Source: Vulcanimicrobiota bacterium (GTDB lineage Bacteria > Vulcanimicrobiota > Vulcanimicrobiia > Vulcanimicrobiales > Vulcanimicrobiaceae). Taken from it: a stretch of DNA of 64,000 nt. A program made the position numbers and the translations under genes. The notes beneath the pieces are model-generated. The model was not told the DNA's origin. It was given only the letters and a program-made list of their open reading frames with translations, and did no database searches. The stretch lies in contig DAHUZB010000013.1 in assembly GCA_027306785.1 (NCBI GenBank), positions 231,581 to 295,580 on the forward strand, read 5' to 3'. Shown one piece after another: positions 52,210-60,618 of this stretch (positions are counted from its first letter, which is position 1; every line of letters begins with the position of its first letter).

Positions 52210-52467
52210 ATGAGTATTACCGAGGCGCCGGAACTCGTCGATATCCTCCGGTCGACCATGCCATGCTTCGATGGTACGTTCGAATTCTTGTGCGGCGGTG
52301 ACGAACACACGTCCGTCGGAAATGCACGCAGCGTGCACGCCCATCATCTGCTCGATCGAGACCCCGACAACCTACGCGACTTCAGGTATCTTCGCAGGGG
52401 GTGTTTCGTGAGCTATCTCGGCGATCAGCAATGGAGTCAGGGCGAGCTTCCACCTGAGGACGAATGA
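52210..52467 (+). CDS. Hypothetical protein (weakly supported)
   Basis: An 85-residue frame from ATG 52210. It is acidic and has an unremarkable sequence (SITEAPELVDILRSTMPCFDG, RRGCFVSYLGDQQWSQGEL). Its 3' end overlaps the converging gene by 31 bases, and a competing frame exists on the opposite strand (52087-52347). Codon bias favours this one only mildly. Confidence 0.35.
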   Translation: MSITEAPELVDILRSTMPCFDGTFEFLCGGDEHTSVGNARSVHAHHLLDRDPDNLRDFRYLRRGCFVSYLGDQQWSQGELPPEDE

Positions 52468-52985
52468 GGCGGTGGTGCGGTCCATTTCCGACTGAAGATC
52501 GCCGTGCGTAAGTCCTTCAGGAGGGCGAAGAATGCTTTGCCTTGGGCGTCGTCGAGATTCGGTTCTTCCGACGGAGGAGCCGTTGTAAGCACGGTACTAA
52601 CACCGCAGCGCGTAGCGGTGATCGAGTCTTCGGGTCCGTCGAGGTATAACCGGCTGGTCGGGTGCAGGCGCATGGCGAAGAAGCGGGCGGTCTTCAACAC
52701 GTGCACGACGTTCTTGAACGAATCGAGTGGCGAAGTGGATACGAACGAGCCTGTAATCCCGACGGCGCGATGTGCATCCAGCGATACGTCGGCACGCCGC
52801 CCGGCGGTGAAGTAGGCCGCCGTATAGGTGTACCACGGATGCTGCTGACCGACCAATGAAAACTGTTCGACCTTGACATAGGTGATGTCTCGATAAGCCG
52901 GTGGTGCGCCGGTGTCGCACGACGCTCGTGCCGTCAAGGGGCTACTCAGCATAACGATCGCTGCTACGATAGAAAGAACCCGCAT
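52437..52985 (-). CDS. Secreted protein of unknown function
   Basis: A 182-residue protein with a good signal peptide (RVLSIVAAIVMLSSPLTARAS) starting at ATG 52985. The mature part includes YTAAYFTAGRRADVSLDAHR and a Ser/Pro-rich C-terminus; no domain is recognised. GC content is lower than in the genes upstream of 52,000, so it may lie at the edge of acquired DNA. Confidence 0.65.
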   Translation of the reverse strand: MRVLSIVAAIVMLSSPLTARASCDTGAPPAYRDITYVKVEQFSLVGQQHPWYTYTAAYFTAGRRADVSLDAHRAVGITGSFVSTSPLDSFKNVVHVLKTARFFAMRLHPTSRLYLDGPEDSITATRCGVSTVLTTAPPSEEPNLDDAQGKAFFALLKDLRTAIFSRKWTAPPPHSSSGGSSP

Positions 52986-53106
52986 ATGCAACGAACGAAG
53001 CTGCGTCCCCGAGATGTGACACATGTCGCGTGCCGGAGATCGCCATAGTCGGAACCTTAGCCGTAGCGGCCAGCGGTTGCTCATGTCGTGTTGCGATAAG
53101 ATCGCG

Positions 53107-53613
53107 CTAGAGCGCTCCGATACCCCGAAGGATATCATGGTAGCGCGCCAGGTCGATTCCATTGTGTTGCTCGATTGCAAGTGAGCTCGCGGAAGCGGCC
53201 AAGGTCTCCGGCGTTGGCCGGCTTGCCGCGTTCTTGAATTTAACGGTTACGGCCTCTTCGTTTGCATCAGGGTAGAATTTTAATGCGTTTGCGAGCCTAC
53301 CCGCGTGCGACGGCTCATTGGAGCCATCTTTGTTGAACATCTTGCGGTACCGCGAGAATGTCTCCGCCGAAACCTCTGCCCACACACCCCAACCGAATGC
53401 GTCGTCGCCGAAGTTGAACGGTACGTAGAGAATGCATCGAATGAAATAGCGATCTCCGAGACGGCAAAGATCGGTGTCAAACTTTGCACGCTTGGAGCGA
53501 TCCGATGCGGGCATCGCCCAAACCTCGTCGGGCAATTTGTATCCGAGGTCCCTTGGAAGGCCATCATGATCTCTCCCGCATTCCGGGCAGATGAAGCCTT
53601 TGCTGCTAGCCAT
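53107..53613 (-). CDS. DUF2199-family protein
   Basis: A 168-residue protein matching the DUF2199 pattern: an N-terminal FICPECGRDHDGLPRDLGYKLPDEVWAM with a CxxC pair, then DTDLCRLGDRYFIRCILYVPFN and FGWGVWAEVSAETFSRYRKMF. Members are small stand-alone proteins of unknown role. ATG 53613 gives the expected N-terminus; an upstream extension lacks homology. Confidence 0.85.
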   Translation of the reverse strand: MASSKGFICPECGRDHDGLPRDLGYKLPDEVWAMPASDRSKRAKFDTDLCRLGDRYFIRCILYVPFNFGDDAFGWGVWAEVSAETFSRYRKMFNKDGSNEPSHAGRLANALKFYPDANEEAVTVKFKNAASRPTPETLAASASSLAIEQHNGIDLARYHDILRGIGAL

Positions 53614-53682
53614 CGCTGCGCTCGTTCCATGATACGGATAATGAGGCCTAGGTCGGTCCGACAACCGGCGTTCAAAAAGAAA

Positions 53683-53714
53683 CAGGCCCGACGACGTTTC
53701 CGTTGTCGGGCCTG
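53683..53714. terminator. Hairpin terminator near the island edge
   Basis: CAGGCCCGACGA and TTGTCGGGCCTG form an 11-12-bp stem, with an A-rich run before and TTTT after. It is upstream of the DUF2199 gene, so it probably ends a plus-strand transcript or insulates the region. Confidence 0.7.
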
Positions 53715-54039
53715 CGTTTTGGTTGCGGGGGTTCAGGTCCAACAATGTCGTTTTGGTCCAACAACGAGCCTTGGACCGCTACGGTGGTCCGGAAACGGCA
53801 TCGCATGGTTCAAAATGACCATGGAGCCGGGCAGGCTGCCTGCGGAGTCTGCGCGTCCTTCGTGGAAGTCGACGGCTGCGTACAAGCATCCTGAGGCCAT
53901 AGACGCTGGTCTTCGCTCATGCACCGTCGAGCAAAAATAATATGATTCGGTAGCCGGGGATGGATTGCAGCAGCGGGTCCCGCGAGGCGGCTCCGACGCC
54001 ACGACTATGCCTATTTGCGCATCTCGCGGACCGTCAGCT
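53715..54039. other. Gene-poor gap at the island boundary
   Basis: No gene is supported here. TGGTTGCGGGGG at 53720-53731 equals the complement of a typical initiator-tRNA 3' end (CCCCCGCAACCA). GGTCCAACAA occurs twice, about 20 bases apart, just after it. Base composition falls from this point on. Confidence 0.4.
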
Positions 54040-55323
54040 TCAATGTGACCTCGGTTTGGGTTCGGGTGAAACGTGCGGCATAACCCAATCCTTGATTTTC
54101 TTGCGAGTCGGTAGCTCGTGCCGCATGCGAGCCATCGCTTCTATCGAGCCGAGTGCAAGTTTCCGTGCGAGGTAAACATGCTCTGGCTCGAAACCGTCGT
54201 GAACGGCTCTGCTCCGATCTTCGTAAATCGACTGAGCAAGAGCCAGCTGCTGCGAGAAGTCTCGCCCGTCGTTCCCGATGTTGCTTAGGGCCATCCCCGT
54301 AGTGACCCATGCTTCAGTGCGCAAGCGCTGTGAGAAGAACACTTCGCAGGCAGTGACGTATGATGCAATTCGTGTTAGCGGGCTGGTTGCACGTTCGGCG
54401 TCCGCAAATGCACACATGGCTCGATGCAAGAGCCTTCTTGTCGCGTTCGGCGTAGGTGAGGCGGGTCCAATGAAATCCTCCGCTAGGTCAAGGAATCCAC
54501 GAGCTTCCAGGCTTTCGAGATCTTTCTTGCTGATTACGCAGTCGTACGGAAAACCCCGCAGATTAGGAAATGACAGCTGATCAAAATCTACGGTCATTAC
54601 TGGCATGTACGCCGCGAACTCGCCGGTAAAGCGCCCTCGGTGATCGACGATTATTGGGTTGTCGAAGTAGCGGTCAGTTAAGGCTCCAATACAAAACTGG
54701 ATAAACAGGCCGACCCCCTCGGCGATCGGGTCCACGTGCTTCTGTGCAGCCTCGATCCCGCCGTGAAACTCGACAACGAGTATGGGAAGGTTCGCATGCT
54801 TTTTGAGGTAGCCACGCATTCGCTTGCGCTCGCTCTCGCATTCATCTTCAGTCCAGTCCTCGCCGGTCATGTGTTGGTTCAGGCGACCAATGATTTCTTG
54901 CTCAACCCCTGACTCGCCAAGTACGCGGAGGACATACTTGCCTATAACGATTTCAACATCAGGTTCTAGGTGGAATCCGGAGAATGCGACATATGCACGA
55001 AGGTGCTTGCAGTCTGCGTTTAGCGTATCGCTTAGCTTGGCTACGAGTTCATCGTATGTTTCGGCCCCAGCAAAGATCGCGTCGATTATTCGAGTTTGAA
55101 GCACCTTTGCGGTATAAGCTTCGTTCCATGGCTCAACACTTTGGAGTGTGGTCGTGGCATCATGGAGCGCGCGGTAGCCAGCTAGGTCGAGCCCGAAGCC
55201 TCTACCGTAACGATGGTACGAAGCGACCTCGTCTTTTGGCCGGACTTGCGCATTGATACAAACCGCCTCTATTAGGCCAGCAAGTTTCGTCCTGTTGTTT
55301 TTAGTAAGGTGCTTTGCCATCAA
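54040..55323 (-). CDS. HEPN-domain protein, probable defence effector
   Basis: A 427-residue protein. The C-terminal 140 residues match the ApeA-like HEPN type, with a helical bundle (ASYVTACEVFFSQRL) and the RX4H RNase motif RSRAVH (Arg370 to His375). The N-terminal 280 residues are a separate, unrecognised domain with a conserved-looking ISKKDLESL segment. HEPN proteins are often RNases in toxin-antitoxin and abortive-infection systems. It is the last gene of a four-gene minus operon. Confidence 0.75.
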   Translation of the reverse strand: MMAKHLTKNNRTKLAGLIEAVCINAQVRPKDEVASYHRYGRGFGLDLAGYRALHDATTTLQSVEPWNEAYTAKVLQTRIIDAIFAGAETYDELVAKLSDTLNADCKHLRAYVAFSGFHLEPDVEIVIGKYVLRVLGESGVEQEIIGRLNQHMTGEDWTEDECESERKRMRGYLKKHANLPILVVEFHGGIEAAQKHVDPIAEGVGLFIQFCIGALTDRYFDNPIIVDHRGRFTGEFAAYMPVMTVDFDQLSFPNLRGFPYDCVISKKDLESLEARGFLDLAEDFIGPASPTPNATRRLLHRAMCAFADAERATSPLTRIASYVTACEVFFSQRLRTEAWVTTGMALSNIGNDGRDFSQQLALAQSIYEDRSRAVHDGFEPEHVYLARKLALGSIEAMARMRHELPTRKKIKDWVMPHVSPEPKPRSH

Positions 55324-55325
55324 GC

Positions 55326-56231
55326 TCAGGGTAGCGGGAATCGCGCACGCACCACGTATGAGTACAGCGCTGAGGCGGTGGTTATTGCAAGCTCTGCGTC
55401 TGAGCGTTCACTTGCGGTAAGACCGTTGTGCATCGGGTCAGAAGAGAACTCATGAATTGCGCTAGCGAGTTCGATTGTGCGCGCAAGAACCTCGTAGGGA
55501 TCATCGCTCCGCGCCAAGTGTAGTTTCCGGACCTCGCCCGCAATAACGGCGAAGTAATTTTTCGAGGGTTCTTTGTCTGCGCGTGGTCGGCCGAGTTCCA
55601 CTCCGAGGCCTTCGACCAGGCGGTCCATAGCAATTCGAACTTCACCGATTGCGGCTCCCGCATCGCCCTTCGCCAAGCGCTGGCTGGCGGCCGCGATCTG
55701 CTTTAGCGCATCTCGCCACTCCGCCGACTTCGCTGCTGGCGCTGGCGGCAGTTCGATAAGACGGCGTTCGCCGTAGCCCAGCATAGCAAGAATCTTGATC
55801 CACTCATCGAGCGGAATCACTATAAGCGTGGGAAAATTGTCGGAAGTGCAGCTGGCGACGTTCCCATCAACCAGCACAAGCGATTTTAAGCGTAAATCAA
55901 AGAGGGCCGGACCGCCGGCTCGCTTCGTTTCGATTCGCGTAATCTGCTCATCGGTGATCGGAATCGATAGCATCGCTGGAATCGTCATGCGTGAGACAGA
56001 TTGCGCTGGGATCGCTATTCCTTCGTGCTCGCTATTCCATGAAAGCGTACCCCACACCAACAGCGGGACACCCACTAGAGCTCGTACAGGCTCGAGAGGC
56101 AGTTGAATCGATGTCCCGAGGGAACCGCGATTGCCGCCAGTGCGTTGCGCGGCATTGACCTCATAGGCGGCAACTGGTGCAGCTGGCCTATCGTCGGCAC
56201 TAAAGTTGATTCTTGGAAGGCTAATGCTCAT
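55326..56231 (-). CDS. Hypothetical protein, island operon
   Basis: A 301-residue protein. The N-terminal half is beta-rich, with a hydrophobic core (RALVGVPLLVWGTLSW). The C-terminal half is helical, ending SSDPMHNGLTASERSDAELAITTASALYSYVV, a pattern reminiscent of HEPN-like or abortive-infection C-termini, but no RX4H motif is visible. It ends 2 bases before the HEPN gene and overlaps the small gene upstream by 4 bases. Confidence 0.65.
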   Translation of the reverse strand: MSISLPRINFSADDRPAAPVAAYEVNAAQRTGGNRGSLGTSIQLPLEPVRALVGVPLLVWGTLSWNSEHEGIAIPAQSVSRMTIPAMLSIPITDEQITRIETKRAGGPALFDLRLKSLVLVDGNVASCTSDNFPTLIVIPLDEWIKILAMLGYGERRLIELPPAPAAKSAEWRDALKQIAAASQRLAKGDAGAAIGEVRIAMDRLVEGLGVELGRPRADKEPSKNYFAVIAGEVRKLHLARSDDPYEVLARTIELASAIHEFSSDPMHNGLTASERSDAELAITTASALYSYVVRARFPLP

Positions 56232-56446
56232 TCTGCTGCTCCACCTTTGATATCGGCCTCTACTGCTTGCTCCGCGTGAACGAACGCATGGGGCATCGGT
56301 GAGATTGCATCCTGTAGGTCCTTGAGGCGGGCATCTATCGCTGTAGCAATCTCGAAACTACAGCGCATCTTAGATTTGCCTGTTAATGAGCCAAAGCAAC
56401 CAATGACCAATTGTGGTTGCGAAGCTACTGGCGCTCGAGGATCCAC
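56228..56446 (-). CDS. Small hypothetical protein, island operon
   Basis: A 72-residue protein of unknown family, with a helical middle (IATAIDARLKDLQDAISPMPHAFVHAEQAVEAD). It overlaps the upstream gene by 22 bases and the downstream one by 4, which supports translation in a coupled operon. Confidence 0.55.
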   Translation of the reverse strand: MDPRAPVASQPQLVIGCFGSLTGKSKMRCSFEIATAIDARLKDLQDAISPMPHAFVHAEQAVEADIKGGAAE

Positions 56447-56886
56447 CGCGCAACCGTTTCGGCTGCATCGGCCGGCGAGCTCAGGCGCTCAAAGGCAAAT
56501 TGCCGCTGCTCATTTCTTAGTTCACTCGCCGGCTGCGGCCCTACCCAAACATAGATAGGATCCAGCTCCTGGCCGTCACCGGTCATTTCGTTCAAGAGAC
56601 ATACTGTCAGGTAGCCCGCGAATGTGCGCGGCGCAAATGGATTGCTTATAGCATCTGTCGATCCAAACTCTTCTGAGAAGAAGCGCCAGAAATTGCGGCG
56701 CCACTGATCACGAGATTTAGACGGCTTGTCTGCCATATGACGCGCAAAAGCGCGTTCCTGATCTTCGGCGGCCATGGAGAAGAAGCGCTTAAGCGCGAGA
56801 TCGATAACGGGTGACAACTTTGATTCGTGCCTCGCCGCGAATGCGGCGAGTTCAAGCGCAACGCTTGGTGACAATACTGCGGACAC
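56425..56886 (-). CDS. Hypothetical protein with ribbon-helix-helix-like start
   Basis: A 153-residue protein and the first gene of the operon. The first 40 residues (SPSVALELAAFAARHESKLSPVIDLALKRFF) look like a ribbon-helix-helix DNA-binding unit. The rest (RDQWRRNFWRFFSEEFGSTDAIS) is unassigned. It could repress the divergent region 56887-57064, shared with the glycine-rich protein gene. Confidence 0.6.
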   Translation of the reverse strand: MSAVLSPSVALELAAFAARHESKLSPVIDLALKRFFSMAAEDQERAFARHMADKPSKSRDQWRRNFWRFFSEEFGSTDAISNPFAPRTFAGYLTVCLLNEMTGDGQELDPIYVWVGPQPASELRNEQRQFAFERLSSPADAAETVARWILERQ

Positions 56887-57064
56887 TTTAGAAGACCTCA
56901 GGAGTGATTACCTCTGATGAAAAAGCGGATGTTACGCAGATGGTAAATCCGAATTTATGCGTTGGTCAAGCGCTCGCCGGGACTTTGTGCTCAGGGAGCT
57001 CCGACCGAGGCCAGCAAATGCGGTGACGCAGTAGACGGCTGAACGGCTGACGGGTGGTGTTCGA
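56887..57064. promoter_or_regulatory. Divergent intergenic region in the island
   Basis: These 178 bases separate the two divergent island operons and must hold both promoters. No consensus -35/-10 pair is clear. A short duplicated GGCTGA(A)CGGCTGACGGG lies before the plus-strand start. Confidence 0.4.
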
Positions 57065-57397
57065 ATGAGCGGTGGTAGCAAGGGTGGCGGTGGCGGCGGC
57101 CCCGCCCGCATTAAAGAAACGAGTTGCGATGTCTACGAGGAAACGGATGTCCAATCTCCTGATCCGGCGGTGCTACCACTGAGCAAAGTCCGCGACGTAC
57201 TGCTCGTCGAGCTTTCCACGGAGGGGCGCGCCCGCTTGCGGGCTGTTACCCGCGATCACCACGTGCTCGGTGGGTTAATCCCGCCCTCCTTGGCTCGCAT
57301 CGTACGGTGCATTCAGGAACAGGGCGAGACCTACGAGGCAGAGATTACGAAAAAGGACGGCGCGCGAGTGCGCGTACTCATTCGGACCGCGCGTTGA
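57065..57397 (+). CDS. Small glycine-rich N-terminus protein
   Basis: A 110-residue protein that opens SGGSKGGGGGGPARIKETSCD, an exposed flexible glycine tail. A compact domain follows, rich in short beta strands (KVRDVLLVELSTEGRARLRAV, YEAEITKKDGARVRVLIRTAR). No family is recognised. It is coupled to the kinase/deoxyribosyltransferase gene by a 4-base TTGA overlap and is the first of three plus-strand genes that end with a QueC homologue. A modifiable N-terminus is a reasonable hypothesis. Confidence 0.75.
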   Translation: MSGGSKGGGGGGPARIKETSCDVYEETDVQSPDPAVLPLSKVRDVLLVELSTEGRARLRAVTRDHHVLGGLIPPSLARIVRCIQEQGETYEAEITKKDGARVRVLIRTAR

Positions 57398-58566
57398 GAG
57401 TTGCCGGCGGTACATACCGCGAGCGCTGCGTCATTCCAAGTTGGGATGATATTCGCGGTTCTGGAGGTCGAGCCGCTCTGGCTCTAAGCACTGTATGCAA
57501 GAATCTGACGTTGGTAACCACTGGCGACGTCGACTCTTCGGATTATGTACAGGCGATTGCGGAGCAGTTCGCCTTCGATGTCGAGCTTACGCAGATCGGT
57601 GAAGTTCCATACTTTGGTTACTGGACACCGCTTCATAGACCACTCATCTCTCCTGAGCCTGAGACATACGAATCGGTCAGGTTGAGCGCTGCGGACGAAG
57701 TAGTCCTTAGGTTCGGTATGCTCGAAGCAGACGTTGTCGTAAGTGCCAAGCGTGCAGTGTATGATCCGCAGACGGAGCAATCGCCCGACGACTTCTTCAA
57801 GAACGGGTCGCGGGCTGATCAGGTTGTTTTGGTCTGCAACGAACAAGAGCTGCTAGCACTTTCCGGTCTTAGAGACATCAAAACATCTGTCATTGAGCTA
57901 GTGGAGCGGTATGCGGGTGTTGTTGTTAAGCTCGGGCCGGCTGGTGCCATTGTTGCCACTAAAAAGGAATATGCGCGCGTTCCCGCCTTCATCACCGATT
58001 CTATCTTCAAGATCGGCTCTGGTGACATTTTCTCGGCCGCGATCGCATTCCATTGGGGCGAGAAACGTGTGGCCCTTGTGGAAGCAGCATCTCTCGCATC
58101 ACGTGCCGTTGCAGCGTATGTATCAACGCGGGAGGCGAATCTCGATTCGGAATACTTGCTCGGTCTTGATTTGCGCCCCGCTCCGCCAGCAAAAGGGAAA
58201 CGCGTTTATCTAGCCGCGCCATTCTTCGATCTCGGCCAGCGGCGCGTCGTGGAGGACACGCGCGATATTCTGCGCCGCTTTGGTCACGATGTGCAATCAC
58301 CACTTCACGAAGTTGGCACGGGGCCGCCTGACATAATCGCGCCGGCTGACATCGCACTACTGCGTTCGTGTGATATGGTCTTTTGCATTCTTGACGGGAT
58401 GGATCCCGGTACGGTATTCGAAACGGGTTTCGCGCGCGCTCTCGGACTACCCATTGTCGCATTCGCGGAACGGACCGCTTCCTACGAAATGACCATGTTC
58501 GAGGGGACGGGGTGTCAGATTTTCTCTGACTACACGGCTGCGGTATATGCTGTCGGCTGGTCGTAG
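57394..58566 (+). CDS. PfkB-type kinase fused to nucleoside 2-deoxyribosyltransferase
   Basis: A 390-residue fusion from TTG 57394. Residues 1-255 are a ribokinase/PfkB fold, opening RVAGGTYRERCVIPSWDDIRGSGGRAAL and with the catalytic GSGD at 208-211 (Asp211). Residues 269-390 match the 2'-deoxyribosyltransferase fold: KRVYLAAPFFDLGQRRVVEDTR, CDMVFCILDGMDPGTVFETGFARALGLP, with the probable nucleophile Glu343. The combination suggests handling of a nucleoside or base-sugar intermediate. It overlaps the QueC-like gene by 20 bases. Confidence 0.85.
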   Translation: MRVAGGTYRERCVIPSWDDIRGSGGRAALALSTVCKNLTLVTTGDVDSSDYVQAIAEQFAFDVELTQIGEVPYFGYWTPLHRPLISPEPETYESVRLSAADEVVLRFGMLEADVVVSAKRAVYDPQTEQSPDDFFKNGSRADQVVLVCNEQELLALSGLRDIKTSVIELVERYAGVVVKLGPAGAIVATKKEYARVPAFITDSIFKIGSGDIFSAAIAFHWGEKRVALVEAASLASRAVAAYVSTREANLDSEYLLGLDLRPAPPAKGKRVYLAAPFFDLGQRRVVEDTRDILRRFGHDVQSPLHEVGTGPPDIIAPADIALLRSCDMVFCILDGMDPGTVFETGFARALGLPIVAFAERTASYEMTMFEGTGCQIFSDYTAAVYAVGWS

Positions 58567-59164
58567 CGAACTTTTGCTCCTGTCCGGCGGAGTGGATTCT
58601 GCGTGCATCGCGTACATTCGCCGTCCGCACGCCGCGCTAACGGTCGATTACGGGCAACTTGTTGCCGCTTCGGAGATCCGTGCCGCTGCGGCGATCTGCG
58701 GGGAATTAGGAATTGAACACCATACGCTGCGCGTCGATATGAGAGCGCTCGGGCGCGGGGTGATGTGTGACGGCGTTGAACGAGACCAATCCCCGACTCC
58801 GGAATGGTGGCCCTATCGCAACCAGCTACTGATCTCGTTTGCAGCTGCGAAGGCAATCAGTTTGGGGCTACGAGCCGTAGTCATCGGGACGGTGAAGGGC
58901 GACGGTGTACACGCAGACGGAACCCCAGCTTTCGTTGAGGCAATGAGAACGGTCTTGGCCCTTCAAGAGGGAGCAGTCCGCCTGGAATCGCCGGCTTTAA
59001 ATGTCGATGCAGCTGAACTCTTACGGCAGTCGAGGGCTCCTCTATCGTTTGCAGCGTGGACATTCTCGTGTCACGTTGCCGCCGAGCCGTGCGGCTCATG
59101 CAGGGGCTGCTATAAGCACCTCGCTACGATCGAGAGTGTATTTGGCCTAGATCAAGGTCTATAA
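58547..59164 (+). CDS. QueC-like 7-cyano-7-deazaguanine synthase homologue
   Basis: A 205-residue PP-loop enzyme. SGGVDS at 13-18 is the ATP pyrophosphatase loop, and PYRNQLLISFAAAKA matches the QueC PGRN region (Tyr for Gly). A zinc site is formed by Cys175, Cys182, Cys185 and Cys188 (CHVAAEPCGSCRGC). True QueC makes preQ0 from carboxy-deazaguanine, but no other queuosine gene is present here. QueC homologues also occur in anti-phage systems, where they act on other targets, so a defence role is plausible. Confidence 0.85.
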   Translation: MLSAGRSELLLLSGGVDSACIAYIRRPHAALTVDYGQLVAASEIRAAAAICGELGIEHHTLRVDMRALGRGVMCDGVERDQSPTPEWWPYRNQLLISFAAAKAISLGLRAVVIGTVKGDGVHADGTPAFVEAMRTVLALQEGAVRLESPALNVDAAELLRQSRAPLSFAAWTFSCHVAAEPCGSCRGCYKHLATIESVFGLDQGL

Positions 59165-59915
59165 AGAGGCGGTTCATCTCGCGTGCATAGCTCCACATGA
59201 GGTTATCCAGATGCGATGGCTGTGCGCCAATCGCGTTGGCAAACTCGAGGAACCGACGTTCCATGTCCAGATAGTTTCTTTGTGGGTCATCATTGTCGCG
59301 AAAAATGCCGCAGACTCGCCCGGCTCGGACCAAATGTACGTCCAAAATCGCGATCGAATCCGAACGCCTGTAATTTCGAACGATAAATGAGGCCGTTTTT
59401 GGACCGATGCCCGGTAGGCGAATTAAGCGCTGTCGCAACTCCAGATCGCTAAGTGCATCATCCTCGTGCGTGATGGAACGCATCACGATAGCAAGTTGTT
59501 GTGCCTTTGAGCTCGGGAAGCGGTAGCGCACCGGCCTATCTCCTACGATAACGGGTTCGCGAAGCGCCGTTTCGAGTTGGTGTGCTGTTGCGTTGCGCGA
59601 AATGAGCCCATTTGCGCGTAGTCGGGAAAAGTAGGCCTGCCCGACTTCCGATGCGACGCCGTACCCACAAAGCATACAAGCTACGATCTCTTCCAGAAGG
59701 GATTTTCCGAGCGGTTCTGCTGCGTAGCGTCCCGTTGCACGGTGAATTGAGGCGCTGATCGCCCAAAATGCGGGCGTTCCAATCTCCTGTGGGTCACCCC
59801 ACGCGACCCCTGGGAGCGCCTCAGAATGCCTGGGCGGCGTTGGGCGCTTCGTCCAATCGACGCACGTCTCGACAAAGCGCCGTTGTCTAGTTACCGCGGG
59901 CGCTCTAATGGCCAT
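59124..59915 (-). CDS. OGG-type HhH-GPD DNA glycosylase/lyase
   Basis: A 263-residue enzyme of the 8-oxoguanine-glycosylase group. The helix-hairpin-helix RLIRLPGIGPKTASFIVRN contains the catalytic Lys173, and the conserved Asp192 is in AILDVHLVRAGR. No iron-sulfur Cys cluster follows, unlike Nth/MutY. It runs convergently with the QueC-like gene, sharing a 41-base 3' overlap. OGG-like proteins accompany QueC-like ones in type IV CBASS, so its location is meaningful. Confidence 0.85.
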   Translation of the reverse strand: MAIRAPAVTRQRRFVETCVDWTKRPTPPRHSEALPGVAWGDPQEIGTPAFWAISASIHRATGRYAAEPLGKSLLEEIVACMLCGYGVASEVGQAYFSRLRANGLISRNATAHQLETALREPVIVGDRPVRYRFPSSKAQQLAIVMRSITHEDDALSDLELRQRLIRLPGIGPKTASFIVRNYRRSDSIAILDVHLVRAGRVCGIFRDNDDPQRNYLDMERRFLEFANAIGAQPSHLDNLMWSYAREMNRLFIDLDLGQIHSRS

Positions 59916-59988
59916 TGACAGAGCCGCTCATGTTGCATGCGAAGGTATAAAACATCGTCGGAGAAATTATACCACACGAGATACACAA

Positions 59989-60489
59989 ATGAATAGATCT
60001 AAGACGTGGAAATTTGAGGACGTTCAGCGGAAGTGGCTCGACGAATTGTCTTATGAAACCGCTAGAGCGTATGGCGGTGCGCTTTTACGAGCGAAAAAAT
60101 TGTGCCCTGCGGGTGACTTTCTGAAAGTCGACGAGCCCGCGCTTAAGAGTGCCATACTGAACGTCGCTAGCGTTGCAATGAAACGCCGCATCGTCTCTGC
60201 GTTGCATTCGTTTTTCGCGTACGCTCTTGATGTCGGCGCAGTGCCAAGTGACCCGTCTCGTAGAATCAAGCTGCGGATTCTTGGGAGCCTGGATAGCGGG
60301 GAACTTCTAAAGGCGTCGGGACTTCGAGCGCAGGCAACTTGGGGCGATGTGCTACGTCTGACACTTGGTAGCAGGGCCGGCACAACGGCTGCTGATGACC
60401 TGTTCCGTCGTCTTATGGTTCGCTTACGTCGCTGTCAAACGCCGGCCTCGCTGCGCTCGATGCTTCGAAAACGGGTCGCGAATGATTAG
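59989..60489 (+). CDS. Integrase N-terminal fragment (core-binding domain only)
   Basis: A 166-residue protein from ATG 59989. It resembles the SAM-like N-terminal core-binding domain of tyrosine recombinases (KTWKFEDVQRKWLDELSYETARAYGGALLRAKK, then MKRRIVSALHSFFAYALDVGAV). The catalytic domain with its R-H-R-Y residues is absent; the sequence ends after an unrelated basic tail. Either a decayed integrase or a stand-alone DNA-binding protein. Confidence 0.6.
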   Translation: MNRSKTWKFEDVQRKWLDELSYETARAYGGALLRAKKLCPAGDFLKVDEPALKSAILNVASVAMKRRIVSALHSFFAYALDVGAVPSDPSRRIKLRILGSLDSGELLKASGLRAQATWGDVLRLTLGSRAGTTAADDLFRRLMVRLRRCQTPASLRSMLRKRVAND

Positions 60490-60618
60490 TCAGGCCTCAT
60501 TAGAAACGCGTATCATTTGGATCTGCGCAGCCGGTGCGGCGATGATCTGGGAGTGGCGAAGCGGACCAGCCGGTGTTTCCCGAGTTCCGACGTGCAAGAT
60601 TCTCGCCCGGGCGCGTCG

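Noticed and set aside
52087..52347. An 86-residue minus-strand frame overlapping the end of the 51731-52198 gene.
   Set aside because: It conflicts with the better-supported plus-strand gene and has no motif or ribosome-binding site that stands out.
58547..59164. Assigning the QueC homologue to queuosine biosynthesis.
   Set aside because: No queD, queE, folE or queF neighbours, a non-standard PYRN loop and an island location make the ordinary pathway role less likely, though it cannot be excluded.
57065..59915. Calling the QueC/OGG region a type IV CBASS.
   Set aside because: No CD-NTase (no GS...DxD nucleotidyltransferase), TGT homologue or transmembrane effector is encoded nearby, so only a relationship in parts can be claimed.
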